Assembly (NCBI GenBank): GCA_964621525.1
Contig: CAZUMS010000012.1
Span: 61-64,060 of the forward strand
DNA length: 64,000 bases
Source: CAZMGV01 sp964621525 [NCBI: uncultured bacterium]
GTDB lineage: Bacteria > JAGRBM01
Direction: 5' to 3'
The notes under the pieces were generated by a model. It saw only the letters and a list, made by a program, of their open reading frames with translations. It made no database searches and was not told the origin of the DNA. The position numbers and the translations under genes were made by a program. Of the stretch, positions 44,276 to 53,046 are shown piece after piece; within the stretch, counting starts at the first letter, position 1, and each line of letters begins with the position of its first letter.

Positions 44276-44673
44276 AGCGCTCCTACTTTCTAATCCGCCC
44301 CGACAGCCCTGCGTGCCGATATCTCTGGAACCCGGACCTAAAAGCATCCCCGCCGGTAAAAACCGCCTTTCGGCTGCATGCCGCCGGGGAAGTTATTTAA
44401 GACCTGCTCCCTGCCGCCCGCAGGTAAGGTAGAGGAAGATTTAAGCGGCTGTCCTTCGTGCTTGTGTATCAGAGCCTCACGAAGGGGCCGCTTAGCTGGC
44501 CACATTTTTACCATTTAGATGCCACAAAGTCAACGAAAGAGAGTAGGGTTCGGATCTCTCAGTTACCTTGGAGCCGAAGGCGATTAGATATCTAACTAGC
44601 TGTAATTTATACAGTTTTCATCGCAAATAAAACGGTTTACAGCGAACCGGCAAAGCGCAACGCGGCGCGCCAA
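44276..44673. other. 398-bp A+T-rich intergenic region
   Basis: This is the longest gene-free stretch in the window. The carD promoter must lie at its left end. The right part (about 44500-44640) is strikingly A+T-rich compared with all surrounding DNA. A strong stem-loop is present (separate entry). No credible open reading frame, tRNA, SRP RNA or other RNA that I recognise is visible. Confidence 0.6.
44442..44494. other. Imperfect stem-loop, candidate structured RNA
   Basis: TAAGCGGC (44442-44449) pairs with GCCGCTTA (44487-44494), and CCTTCGTG (44453-44460) with CACGAAGG (44478-44485). A 3/1-nt internal loop and a 17-nt apical loop complete it. The sixteen pairs are too long for chance in this composition. 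A T run (44504-44508) follows on the plus strand. It could be a small RNA, a leader of carD on the minus strand, or a terminator. Confidence 0.4.
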
Positions 44674-45543
44674 TCACCCGATCGGCACGCCCGCCGGATT
44701 GGTCTTTACGCCTGCGGGAGCACGGCCCATCCAGACAATTCGCTGAGGTTCCCCGTCGGGGGTGCACTTGTACTGATCAAAGTCCTTATAGCCCACCGAC
44801 CGGAGGAAATCCTCGTCGAGGAGGGCGTTGCCGGTGAAGGTTTTGGGCTCTTTCCGGACAATCTCGAAGGCCGCATCAGCAAGAATCGTCCCTTTGCGCC
44901 ACTGTTTGGGTCCGCCCAGCCCGAAATTGATCGTCGCCTGGCTCTCGATGATGGTCACGGGCCACAGGGCGTTCGCCGCCACGTTGTGCTCGGCCACTTC
45001 ACCCGCGAGCCCGTGGGCGATCAGGGTCATGCCGAACTTCGAAATGAAGTAGGCGATGCGTCCCGGGACATGCGAGAGGTCGATCGGCGGGCTCATCATG
45101 AGGATATGGCCCCACTTCTGCTGGACCATCCCTTTCAGGAACGCATGAGTGACGATATAGGCGCCCCGGGAATTCACCTCGTGTACCAGGTTGTACTTCT
45201 TCACGTCGGTCTCGAGCATCGGCTTCCACCAGAGGGCGCCAGCGTTGTTCACGACGATATCGACATGGCCGAATTTGTCATAAGCGGCCCGGGCCATGGC
45301 CTCGACCGATTCCGGATCCCGGACGTTGCAGCTCACAGGGAGCGCCTTCACTCCGAGCTTTTCCACTTCCGCGGCGACCGAGTGGATGGAACCTGGCAGC
45401 CGGTCGGTCGATTCCGTCGACTTCGCCGCCACAACGATATTGCAACCCTCGGACGCGAACTTGAGCGCGATGTCCCGGCCGATGCCGCGGGAGCCTCCGG
45501 TGATGACTGCCACCCTGCCTTCGAGCCGTTTTTCTTTTGCCAT
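44674..45543 (-). CDS. SDR-family oxidoreductase, HSDL2/citronellol dehydrogenase-like
   Basis: 289 residues or slightly fewer from ATG 45543; an earlier frame start at 45591 has no support. The cofactor motif TGGSRGIGRDIA, structural motif NNAG, and active-site YFISK are present. KSTESTDRLPGSIHSVAAEV after the second strand is characteristic of the HSDL2-like subgroup. The probable role is NADP- or NAD-dependent oxidation of a hydroxyacyl or terpenoid substrate. An A+T-rich stretch at 45614-45640 lies upstream and probably contains its promoter. Confidence 0.85.
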   Translation of the reverse strand: MAKEKRLEGRVAVITGGSRGIGRDIALKFASEGCNIVVAAKSTESTDRLPGSIHSVAAEVEKLGVKALPVSCNVRDPESVEAMARAAYDKFGHVDIVVNNAGALWWKPMLETDVKKYNLVHEVNSRGAYIVTHAFLKGMVQQKWGHILMMSPPIDLSHVPGRIAYFISKFGMTLIAHGLAGEVAEHNVAANALWPVTIIESQATINFGLGGPKQWRKGTILADAAFEIVRKEPKTFTGNALLDEDFLRSVGYKDFDQYKCTPDGEPQRIVWMGRAPAGVKTNPAGVPIG

Positions 45544-45676
45544 GACGGGTTCTCCCTGCGGTACCTGTGCTGCGTGATCCTTAGCGTCCAAGTTCGCCCG
45601 GCGCCAGCGGGGGCTATTCTTTATATATTAAATAAATCGGGGCAAGCCTCGGCCAAGGCCGCTCCGCGACGGAGAA

Positions 45677-45913
45677 TCAGGGTTTGGGACTGGAGGGACC
45701 GGAGGATCCGGATTCCGTATCCGGGCGGCCCAGCATCTTCGCCGCAACAAAGCCGCACAGGAACCCGAGGAACGACCAGCCGGTCAGGAGGCCGACGAGG
45801 GGAACTCTCGCGTCCCAGAACAGAAAGTTCACCTCGACTGGATCGCCGTTCTGGAGGATGACGACGACAAAGAGTCCGAAGATGCCCAGCGGGATGGCTA
45901 CTTTGCGGGCCAT
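45677..45913 (-). CDS. LapA-domain (DUF1049) small membrane protein
   Basis: 78 residues. Two membrane segments: VAIPLGIFGLFVVVILQN and LVGLLTGWSFLGFLCGFVA, with the DUF1049/LapA pattern LQNGDPVEVNFLFWDARVPL between them. LapA-type proteins act in the inner membrane, for example with LapB in regulating lipopolysaccharide synthesis. No lapB lies nearby. It starts 14 bp after the stop of the large acidic protein gene, so the two are probably cotranscribed. Confidence 0.75.
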   Translation of the reverse strand: MARKVAIPLGIFGLFVVVILQNGDPVEVNFLFWDARVPLVGLLTGWSFLGFLCGFVAAKMLGRPDTESGSSGPSSPKP

Positions 45914-45927
45914 GAACCCTCCGGGGG

Positions 45928-48609
45928 TCAGAATTCGACTTCCGCGTCGGGAGCGATCTTCCGGATGTCGGAGGCCGAGAGGTACACGGACGGAGCCCGG
46001 TCCTTCACGCACAGCACGCCTTCCGTCAGATCATTTCCCGGCCACAAAACCCGGACCTTAAGATCGAAGCGGAGCATGTCCGGGGCCCGTTCCAGCACCT
46101 TCGCCTGCTTGGCCCGGCCCTTCAGTTCGTTCGAGACTTCAGTTGTGAACAGGCGCCAGTTCCCCGAAGGCCGGACCGGCGCAGGAGGTTCGGCCGGGAT
46201 CTCCGGCACGGAAGCCTGGACAGGTTCGGGTTCCGGGGCCGGTTCGCTGGCTACCGGAGCTTCGGCCGGTTCGGGAGCTTCGGCTCCGGCCCCCTGCGCT
46301 TCGTCGCTGAAGAACTCCTCGGCCGACATGATCGAATCCGCTTCGGCGATCGCCTTCGCAGTGGCCTCTTCGGTATTGAAGTTCGTGTACCGCAGGTCCG
46401 CGGCCGCTTCCGAATCCTTGTCCTGGCCGTTGCCCGCTTCCTCGGGGAATTCGGAACTCGCCAGTTTCGTGACCTTGGGTGACTCGCCGCCGAAGATGTC
46501 TTCCGCGTTGGAAACCTCGTCACCCACCGGCACGGCTTCGTCGTCGAACGCTTCCGGCGCGCCCTTGGACCGAAGTTCGTCGAACCGGTTGAGCGCCGGA
46601 GCCGTTCCACCATCCAGTTGGCGGACATGGGCGGAACGAATATCGCCCGCCGTGGCTGCATCCTTCGGCAGGCCGTCCAGATAAGCTACATCGTCGTGGG
46701 CGAAAGCGTTGTCGTCTTCAGCCGGGACTGGAGCGGACGGCAGCGGCTCCTGCTTTTCCCTTGATTTCGCGAACAGCTGCTCCGGGTCGGTCAGCGCTTC
46801 GGCCTCGCCGAGCGCCGCTTCGGTTTCATCGGCGAACATGGGCTCGTCATCGAAGCCGCCATCCGCCGGAATGCTGCCATCGGGCGGCTCGACCGCGGCC
46901 GGAGCGGCGGCAGCGGGAGGCTCGACATCCACCGGAGCCGGAGGCTCTTCGATAAGGGACCCACCATCCGATTCACCCGCCACGCGGGCAGCCATCTGGT
47001 CGGCTTCCTCGGAGAAATCGCCCATCGCCACGGGCTCTTCAGCTTCGGGGGCTGGAGCCGGGGCGGAGACGGCGGCGGCAACAGGAGCTTCGGGCTTTTC
47101 TTCCTCGAATATCGAGCTTTCCGCCGCCGGAGCCGCCGAGGAAAATTCGTCTGACTCCGGTTCAGGGGCCGGAGCGGCTTCGGGTTCCGCCGCCTTCACG
47201 GGTTCAGGAACTGGAGCCATCGGGGCTGGAGCTGCCGGATGGTCGTCCGAGAAATCCCAGCCCGGAGTATCATCCACCGGCGCGGAAACGGCCGCTAGGC
47301 TTTCCGGCGCCGGGGAGCCGCCGTCACCGGAGGGTTCCACCGCTACTGACGCCGCCGTCGCAGGAGCGGCATCGAGGTCTTCGAAAGGATTATCTTCAGC
47401 AACGGCCGGAGTGGGCTCGGGAGCTGCGGCCGCCTTCGTGTCCAGCTCTTCGAACGGATTGTCTTCCGGAATCGGCTCCGCATCGACCGGTGGCGCCGAA
47501 ACCGCCGCCAGCACCGGCTCTTCACCGCCGAACGGGTTCTCGTCGGCAGCGGCCACAGGCACTTCCGCGGCCACCGGAGCTTCGGGTTCTTCCGGCAGAA
47601 CCGCCTCTTCCGCAGGGATTTCCGGCTCGGCCGGAACCTCGAGTTCGGGCTCGGTGGGTTCCAGCAGCTCGCCAGCGACCGGAGGCTCCGAAGCAGGCTG
47701 CGGCTTCGCGGCGGCGGCCTCGTCGTCCAGCGACCAGGTCCGTCCACCGGTCTGCACCATAACGGGATCGTCGGAGAGGTCCGACAGGAAACCCGTGTCC
47801 TGCGGAACCTTCACGCTGCTGCGGATGAGGCTTGGCGCGCTGGAGGTCTCAAGCTCGTCCTCCGAAGGAGTGGAGAGGAAATCATCGTCCTCCGGCGCGG
47901 GAGCCGCCTTGGGCTTCTCGCTCTCGTACTTCTGGAAATCGAGGCTCTCGCCGCCGCCATCCAGATCGGAAAGATCCGTCGAGGCCAGCTTGCCGGCGGC
48001 GGGCTGGGATGCAGAAAACTCGTCCTCCGCGCTGTCGGACCCCAGATCCGTTGCCTGGGCCTTTTTAGGAGCCGGACGGGCGGGCTCGTCGGGAAGCACC
48101 GCCTTTTCCACCGCACTGGCTGATTCTCCCGAAAGATCGGAGAAGTCGTCGACCGGCTTGGACAGGGGCTTCGCCTTGGCCTTGATCGTCACCGGCCGCG
48201 TGGGAACCGGCGCGTTGGACCGCTCGGCGGCATCGGCACGGGCTGCATCGGCAATCAGTTCGGCGGAGAAGTGTCGACTCGAAACCCCTTCCTGTCCGGT
48301 CAGCTTCTGCAAGTTCTCGCGCCCGTTGGCGATAATGACAAGGTGGAAGCCGTGTTGTGAAGGACGTCCGCCCGAAATGATCCAGACGCAGCGGGCCGAC
48401 ACGATCGACCGGTCGGGCATGAGGAAATCGAGCGGCTCATTCGAAATCTTCGCAATGTAGGACTTGTACGCCGGGTTCTTGAACGGACCGCCCGGCGAAC
48501 CCGGCGACTGGAACATCAGCCGGAGCAGATTGAAGCCCGAGCCGACCGGAAGCCACCGGAGTGGTCCGCTGCCGCCCTGCGATCCGCCTTTTTTGTTGAA
48601 AACTGCCAT
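45928..48609 (-). CDS. Large acidic, mostly disordered protein with short folded ends
   Basis: 893 residues from ATG 48609, not recognised. The N-terminal about 130 residues look folded (GSGFNLLRLMFQSPGSPGG, FLMPDRSIVSARCVWIISGG). A C-terminal about 90-residue module (NWRLFTTEVSNELKGRAKQ, KVRVLWPGNDLTEGVLCV) is also compact. Between them lie about 650 residues rich in Ala, Pro, Glu and Asp, with spaced NPF motifs (DENPFGG, DNPFEELD, DNPFEDLD). Membrane segments and a signal peptide are absent, so it should be cytoplasmic. It is coupled to a LapA-like gene 14 bp downstream. Function unknown. Confidence 0.7.
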   Translation of the reverse strand: MAVFNKKGGSQGGSGPLRWLPVGSGFNLLRLMFQSPGSPGGPFKNPAYKSYIAKISNEPLDFLMPDRSIVSARCVWIISGGRPSQHGFHLVIIANGRENLQKLTGQEGVSSRHFSAELIADAARADAAERSNAPVPTRPVTIKAKAKPLSKPVDDFSDLSGESASAVEKAVLPDEPARPAPKKAQATDLGSDSAEDEFSASQPAAGKLASTDLSDLDGGGESLDFQKYESEKPKAAPAPEDDDFLSTPSEDELETSSAPSLIRSSVKVPQDTGFLSDLSDDPVMVQTGGRTWSLDDEAAAAKPQPASEPPVAGELLEPTEPELEVPAEPEIPAEEAVLPEEPEAPVAAEVPVAAADENPFGGEEPVLAAVSAPPVDAEPIPEDNPFEELDTKAAAAPEPTPAVAEDNPFEDLDAAPATAASVAVEPSGDGGSPAPESLAAVSAPVDDTPGWDFSDDHPAAPAPMAPVPEPVKAAEPEAAPAPEPESDEFSSAAPAAESSIFEEEKPEAPVAAAVSAPAPAPEAEEPVAMGDFSEEADQMAARVAGESDGGSLIEEPPAPVDVEPPAAAAPAAVEPPDGSIPADGGFDDEPMFADETEAALGEAEALTDPEQLFAKSREKQEPLPSAPVPAEDDNAFAHDDVAYLDGLPKDAATAGDIRSAHVRQLDGGTAPALNRFDELRSKGAPEAFDDEAVPVGDEVSNAEDIFGGESPKVTKLASSEFPEEAGNGQDKDSEAAADLRYTNFNTEEATAKAIAEADSIMSAEEFFSDEAQGAGAEAPEPAEAPVASEPAPEPEPVQASVPEIPAEPPAPVRPSGNWRLFTTEVSNELKGRAKQAKVLERAPDMLRFDLKVRVLWPGNDLTEGVLCVKDRAPSVYLSASDIRKIAPDAEVEF

Positions 48610-48855
48610 CGGCGCCTGCCGGATGCCGCACGTCCGCAACTGCGGACGGCCTCCCTTGCATTCGGTTCAGGGGAATCTCTCCCTGTCCCGGCAAACATAG
48701 TGCGCCGGGCAGACAAAGTTCAAACTTCGGAGGCAAGAATCCGGCCGCTACGGGATCGCGAAACCCTTATCTGAACCGGTCTGAAACAGAAGGCCCGCAT
48801 CCCGGAATTCCCGCCATGGCCTGACGCCCCCCGACTGGGTATGCTCGGGCCCAGC

Positions 48856-49749
48856 ATGCGTATCCGGAACGAAAAGACTGCCCGTATCGCCCTTCACCAG
48901 AGCAGCCCGCGCCTCGGCGACGTCGAGGCGAATCTGGAAAGTCTTGCGGCTGCCTCGGACCGGGCGGTCCGGGAGAAAGCCTCGCTCCTCGTCGGCCCCG
49001 AACTCGGCCTCACCGGTTACCACCTGAAGGACGCCGTTCCCGATGCGGCCATCGATCCCCGCTCGAAAACCTGGAAGACCCTCGAACGGCTCTCGAAACG
49101 GATCGATATCGTCGCTGGCTTCGTCGAGAAGTCGGACGAACAGCAGTATTACAACGCGGCCGCCTGGTTCTCCGGCGGCAGACTCCTTCACCTGCACCGC
49201 AAGATCTATCTTCCCACGTACGGCATGTTCGACGAGCAGCGGTACTTCGCAAGGGGCGCCCGTGTCGCCACGTTCAACACCCGCTTCGGAAGATCCGGCC
49301 TCCTCGTGTGCGAGGACCTGTGGCACCCCTCGGCCGTCTATCTTGCCAGCCTTCAGGGCCTCGAGTTCCTGGCCGTGCCGTCCAGTTCGCCGATGCGCGG
49401 CGTCCGGAAGGCCTCGGTGAAAAAGGGCAAGGCGGCCAGCTCCGTCGTTTGGGAAGAGATGAACCGGACCTATGCACGGATGTATTCGACGGGACTCCTT
49501 TATGTGAACCGCGTCGGCGTCGAGGACGGCGTGGCGTTCTCGGGCGGGTCGCATCTGCTGGACCCCGCCGGCGAGACTGTGGGGCAGGCCCCCTGCGGCG
49601 AGGAAGCGCTGCTTATGCTCGAGTTCGATCCCGGCCATGTGCGCCGCGCCCGGCTCCAGACGCCGGTGATACGCGACGAGAATTTCGAGCTTACGTTCAG
49701 CGAAATGGAACGGATCCGTCAGGAAAAGTGGGGCCGGAAGCAGCCGTGA
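48856..49749 (+). CDS. Nitrilase-type glutaminase partner of NAD synthetase
   Basis: 297 residues from ATG 48856. The carbon-nitrogen hydrolase triad is present: Glu in [14 protein letters not shown], Lys in [18 protein letters not shown], and Cys in [10 protein letters not shown]. In many bacteria this domain is fused to NadE and passes ammonia from glutamine. Here it is a separate protein whose stop overlaps the nadE start by 4 bp (GTGA, 49746-49749), which predicts a two-subunit glutamine-dependent synthetase. The 246 bp upstream is shared with the divergent acidic-protein gene. Confidence 0.88.
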   Translation: MRIRNEKTARIALHQSSPRLGDVEANLESLAAASDRAVREKASLLVGPELGLTGYHLKDAVPDAAIDPRSKTWKTLERLSKRIDIVAGFVEKSDEQQYYNAAAWFSGGRLLHLHRKIYLPTYGMFDEQRYFARGARVATFNTRFGRSGLLVCEDLWHPSAVYLASLQGLEFLAVPSSSPMRGVRKASVKKGKAASSVVWEEMNRTYARMYSTGLLYVNRVGVEDGVAFSGGSHLLDPAGETVGQAPCGEEALLMLEFDPGHVRRARLQTPVIRDENFELTFSEMERIRQEKWGRKQP

Positions 49750-50621
49750 AGCGGAAACCTGCCCCGCCGGCGGCGGTCCGCTTCGACCCCGCGCCGTTCC
49801 TGCCGCTCCTCGAGCTGGACGACCGGCTCGCCGTCCAGATCCTGACCCTGTTTCTCCGCGAGGAAGTCCGAAAGACCGGTCTCGGCCGCGTGGTGCTGGG
49901 CCTGTCGGGCGGCATCGATTCGGCCCTTGTGCTGTACCTCGCCGTGCAGGCCCTGGGCCCGAAGAACGTCCTCGCCGTCACCCTGCCCTACAAGCAGTCG
50001 AGCCCCCAGAGCCTCGCCGACGCCCTGCTGGCGGTGAGAGACACCGGCTGCCGCCACGAGGTCATCGAGATCACCCCGCAGATCGATGCCTATTTCGGGC
50101 GCTACCCGGACGCCTCGCGGCTCCGCCGCGCCAACAAGATGGCTCGCGAGCGGATGACCGTGCTCTACGACCTTTCGGCGCGCGAACCGGCCCTCGTGCT
50201 CGGGACCTCCAACAAGACAGAACTCCTACTCGGCTATGGCACCCTCTATGGCGACATGGCGAGCGCGCTCAACTGTATCGGCGACCTGTACAAGACGCAG
50301 GTGTGGCAGCTCTCGAAGCACATCGGCGTGCCCCGCCCGATTATCGCAAAACCGCCGACGGCCGACCTATGGGAAGGCCAGACCGACGAGGCCGAGCTGG
50401 GATTCACCTATGCGCAGGCGGATGCCGCACTCTATCTGCTGGTCGAGGAGCGCCGGACAAAGGAAGAAATGGCGCAGGCCGGAGTGCCGGAAAACTTCGC
50501 GGATCTCATCGCCCGCAAGGTCCGAAATTCCCAGTTCAAACGCAGGCTTCCGGTCATCGCGAAGCTCGGTTCGCGCACCATCGACCGCGACTTCCGCTAC
50601 GCTCGCGACTGGGGCTTGTAA
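49746..50621 (+). CDS. nadE: NAD synthetase
   Basis: 291 residues from GTG 49746, coupled to the glutaminase gene. The PP-loop motif [18 protein letters not shown] binds [38 protein letters not shown] and [17 protein letters not shown] are NadE signatures. It amidates nicotinate adenine dinucleotide to NAD. The synthetase length fits ammonia-dependent NadE, so the glutaminase next door must supply nitrogen if the pair works as one. Confidence 0.95.
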   Translation: MKRKPAPPAAVRFDPAPFLPLLELDDRLAVQILTLFLREEVRKTGLGRVVLGLSGGIDSALVLYLAVQALGPKNVLAVTLPYKQSSPQSLADALLAVRDTGCRHEVIEITPQIDAYFGRYPDASRLRRANKMARERMTVLYDLSAREPALVLGTSNKTELLLGYGTLYGDMASALNCIGDLYKTQVWQLSKHIGVPRPIIAKPPTADLWEGQTDEAELGFTYAQADAALYLLVEERRTKEEMAQAGVPENFADLIARKVRNSQFKRRLPVIAKLGSRTIDRDFRYARDWGL

Positions 50622-50631
50622 CCGTTATTCC

Positions 50632-50660
50632 TTGACACGCTGTCCAACTTTCTTCATGGT
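50632..50660 (+). promoter_or_regulatory. Possible promoter of the cobalamin-uptake operon
   Basis: A consensus -35 hexamer TTGACA (50632-50637) lies about 80 nt before the riboswitch. With a 17-bp spacer the -10 would be CATGGT, a poor match. Position and the perfect -35 are the only support. Confidence 0.3.
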
Positions 50661-50714
50661 GATCCCCGCAGGCCGCGGGCGAAAGCCGGCGTCCTGCAAT
50701 ACAACCTGAAGTTC

Positions 50715-50910
50715 TGACGGGTTCCCGGTACGCGACGAGCGGTCTCCGGGGAGCAAATGGGAAGCCGGTGAGAATCCGGCGCGGTCCCGCCACTGTCAGG
50801 GGGATAACGGCTTCGTCCGGTCCCCGGTCACTGGCAGCCTTCGACGGCTGCCGGGAAGGCCGGGAAAACGACGGACAAGGTCAGGCCCCCGAAGCCAGGA
50901 GACCAGCCCC
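50715..50910 (+). promoter_or_regulatory. Cobalamin riboswitch
   Basis: The conserved core is clear: GGGAAGCCGGTGAGAATCCG (from 50760), then GCGGTCCCGCCACTGT, which carries the B12 box, then GGGGGATAACGG and, at the 3' end, GAAGCCAGGAGACC (50891-50904). It starts near GGTTCCCGG at about 50718. The TonB-receptor gene begins 48 nt further on, so it should repress that gene when adenosyl- or methylcobalamin is plentiful. Downstream, CCCCGAGGA occurs twice (50907 and 50934), the second copy at the ribosome-binding site, which suggests control of translation initiation. Confidence 0.96.
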
Positions 50911-50957
50911 GAGGAACGGTTGATGATGATCGACCCCCCGAGGAGGGCCACTGGTCG

Positions 50958-53024
50958 GTGCGGACCCGTTCGCACATACCGCGGCCCGCTTCCCGGATGG
51001 GGAGCGGGCCGATCGTTTCGGCGATGCTTTGCGCCGCGCTCGCGTGCACTCCGGCGCGGCTGCACGCCGAAGCGCCGGCAGTCGAGCTGCCGCCGGTCGT
51101 TGTGGAGCGCGAGCGCGCGGCCGCCGAATCCGAGAATCCCCGCGACGCTACCGGCACCGTCACCGAAATCCCCCGCGAGGAACTTGCCCGGCCCGGCGAG
51201 AACCTTGATGCCGCCCTGGACCGGCAGGCGGGCGTGAGCGCGGTGCGACTCGGCGGGCTCGGCGATTTTTCCGCCGCCTCGATCCGGGGCGCGTCGTTCG
51301 ACCAGGTGCTCGTGTTTCTGGACGGAATCCCGCTGAACGCCGGTCTGGGCGGTGCGGTCGATCTCTCGTCGCTGCCGCCCGCCCATCTGGAAAAAGTCGA
51401 AGTCTTCCGGAGCTTCTCACCGGTCGAAGCCAGTGGCAGCACGCTGGGCGGAGCGCTGTTCCTCACTTCCCGCGAGATCCGGGATAACCGGTTATCGGCG
51501 CGGGCGGGCTACGGCTCGTTCAACACCATCGAGGCGGGGCTCTCCGGCACTGCCGCCGGCGAGAAGACCCGTCTGCTCGCCGGGCTCGACTATCTCCATT
51601 CCCGCAGCGACTTTTCGTTCCTGAACGACAACGGCACTCCGGGGAACACGGCCGACGACTTCGCCCAGAGCTACAACAACCGGGACTTCGACCGGCTCGG
51701 CACGCTGCTCAAGGCCGAGCACGACCTCGATTCCGCCACCCGGATCGTGCTGCTCCAGGATCTCTTTTACCGTGAAGGCGGCCTCCAGCGGGGCGGCAGC
51801 GTCGTAGTGGACCGGACCCGGCTCCAGTTCTTCCGCGCGATCACGGGGCTTGAGCTTCAGCGGGATGGGCTCTTCGCTTCGACTGATTCGCTCCGGCTCC
51901 AGCTCTACAACACGTTTGCCCGCTCGGAGATCGAGGATTTCAGCGGCGAAATCTGGGGTTTCCCGCAGAACACGGTGAAGAAGTCGTATACGCCCGGCGG
52001 CGCGGCCACCTGGCGCGGCGAGGCCGGGCGGTTCGCCTTCACCGGGCACCTAAACTACCGGTTCGAGCGCTACGCCCCCCGGCACCGGATCCCGACCGTG
52101 TTCACCGACGGGACCGGCGACCGCCACGGCTTTACGTCGGCGGCGGGCGGCGAACTGGAGATTCCGGAAGCGAAGCTGCTCCTGGCTCTCCAGTACCGGC
52201 TGGAACACAATCGCAGCAGTTTCCGGCCCGCCAATACGTCGAATCCCCTGAACCCGCCAGTGGTGAAAAACGACGAGACCGGGCACACGGTCCGGGGCGG
52301 CGTGCTCTGGAAGCCTTCGTCCTCGTTCAAGGCCCGCGCGAATCTCGGCCGGGGTCTCCGGTTCCCATCGATCTACGAACTGTTCGGGGATACTGGTTTC
52401 GTCCAGGGCAACCCGAAACTGAAGCCCGAGGAAGGGCTCAACGCCGACATCGGCTTCGAGGTGGACCACAGCTCCGAAGATTTCGAGCTGAAGGCCGGCT
52501 CCACGTTCTTCTACGCCAGGACCGCCAACCTGATTCAGTACGCGCGCTCCACCATCTACTCCAAGGCCGAAAATGCCGGCACTGGCACGATCTACGGGGC
52601 CGAGACCTCGCTCTCGGCATCCGTCTTGAAGACCGCTCGGCTCGAAGCGAATCACACCTTCCTCGATACGAAGATCAGTTCCGCGATTCCGTCCCGCGAC
52701 GGACGCAAGAGCCCCAACCGGCCGCCGAACCAGTGGTTCCTGAAGTGTTCGCTATTTCGGGATTCGCCCGCTCCCGTGCTCGACCGGGCGGAGCTGTGGA
52801 CCGAAGCCGAATTCACCTCGGCCCATTTCATCGACGGCAACAACCGGATTTCTGTGCCCGAGCGGCACATCCTGGGTGCCGGACTCTCGCTCCGGCTGCT
52901 GGAGCAGCGGCTCGAGGCCGTTTTCGAAGCCAAAAACCTGACCAACGAAAACGTGATGGACGTGATGGGGTTCCCCCTGCCCGGCCGTCTCTTTTTCGGA
53001 CGTCTCGAATGGAAATTCATCTGA
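50958..53024 (+). CDS. BtuB-like TonB-dependent outer-membrane receptor
   Basis: 688 residues from GTG 50958, which follows AGGAGGG by about 10 nt. A signal peptide ends near AEA (about 35). A TonB-box-like stretch ELPPVVVERER comes next, then a plug domain (GVSAVRLGGLGDFSAASIRG, VLVFLDGIPLNAGLGG) and a barrel ending in GRLFFGRLEWKFI. Being directly under a cobalamin riboswitch, it almost certainly imports cobalamin or a corrinoid across the outer membrane, energised by TonB/ExbBD encoded elsewhere. No BtuCDF genes follow in the window. Confidence 0.9.
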   Translation: MRTRSHIPRPASRMGSGPIVSAMLCAALACTPARLHAEAPAVELPPVVVERERAAAESENPRDATGTVTEIPREELARPGENLDAALDRQAGVSAVRLGGLGDFSAASIRGASFDQVLVFLDGIPLNAGLGGAVDLSSLPPAHLEKVEVFRSFSPVEASGSTLGGALFLTSREIRDNRLSARAGYGSFNTIEAGLSGTAAGEKTRLLAGLDYLHSRSDFSFLNDNGTPGNTADDFAQSYNNRDFDRLGTLLKAEHDLDSATRIVLLQDLFYREGGLQRGGSVVVDRTRLQFFRAITGLELQRDGLFASTDSLRLQLYNTFARSEIEDFSGEIWGFPQNTVKKSYTPGGAATWRGEAGRFAFTGHLNYRFERYAPRHRIPTVFTDGTGDRHGFTSAAGGELEIPEAKLLLALQYRLEHNRSSFRPANTSNPLNPPVVKNDETGHTVRGGVLWKPSSSFKARANLGRGLRFPSIYELFGDTGFVQGNPKLKPEEGLNADIGFEVDHSSEDFELKAGSTFFYARTANLIQYARSTIYSKAENAGTGTIYGAETSLSASVLKTARLEANHTFLDTKISSAIPSRDGRKSPNRPPNQWFLKCSLFRDSPAPVLDRAELWTEAEFTSAHFIDGNNRISVPERHILGAGLSLRLLEQRLEAVFEAKNLTNENVMDVMGFPLPGRLFFGRLEWKFI

Positions 53025-53046
53025 ACCGCCCGAAGGAGATCCTGTC

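Noticed and set aside
46709-48460. A plus-strand Ser/Gly/Ala-rich frame of 583 codons
   Set aside because: It is the reverse complement of the Ala/Pro/Glu-rich linker of the acidic protein; the repetitive composition explains its openness.
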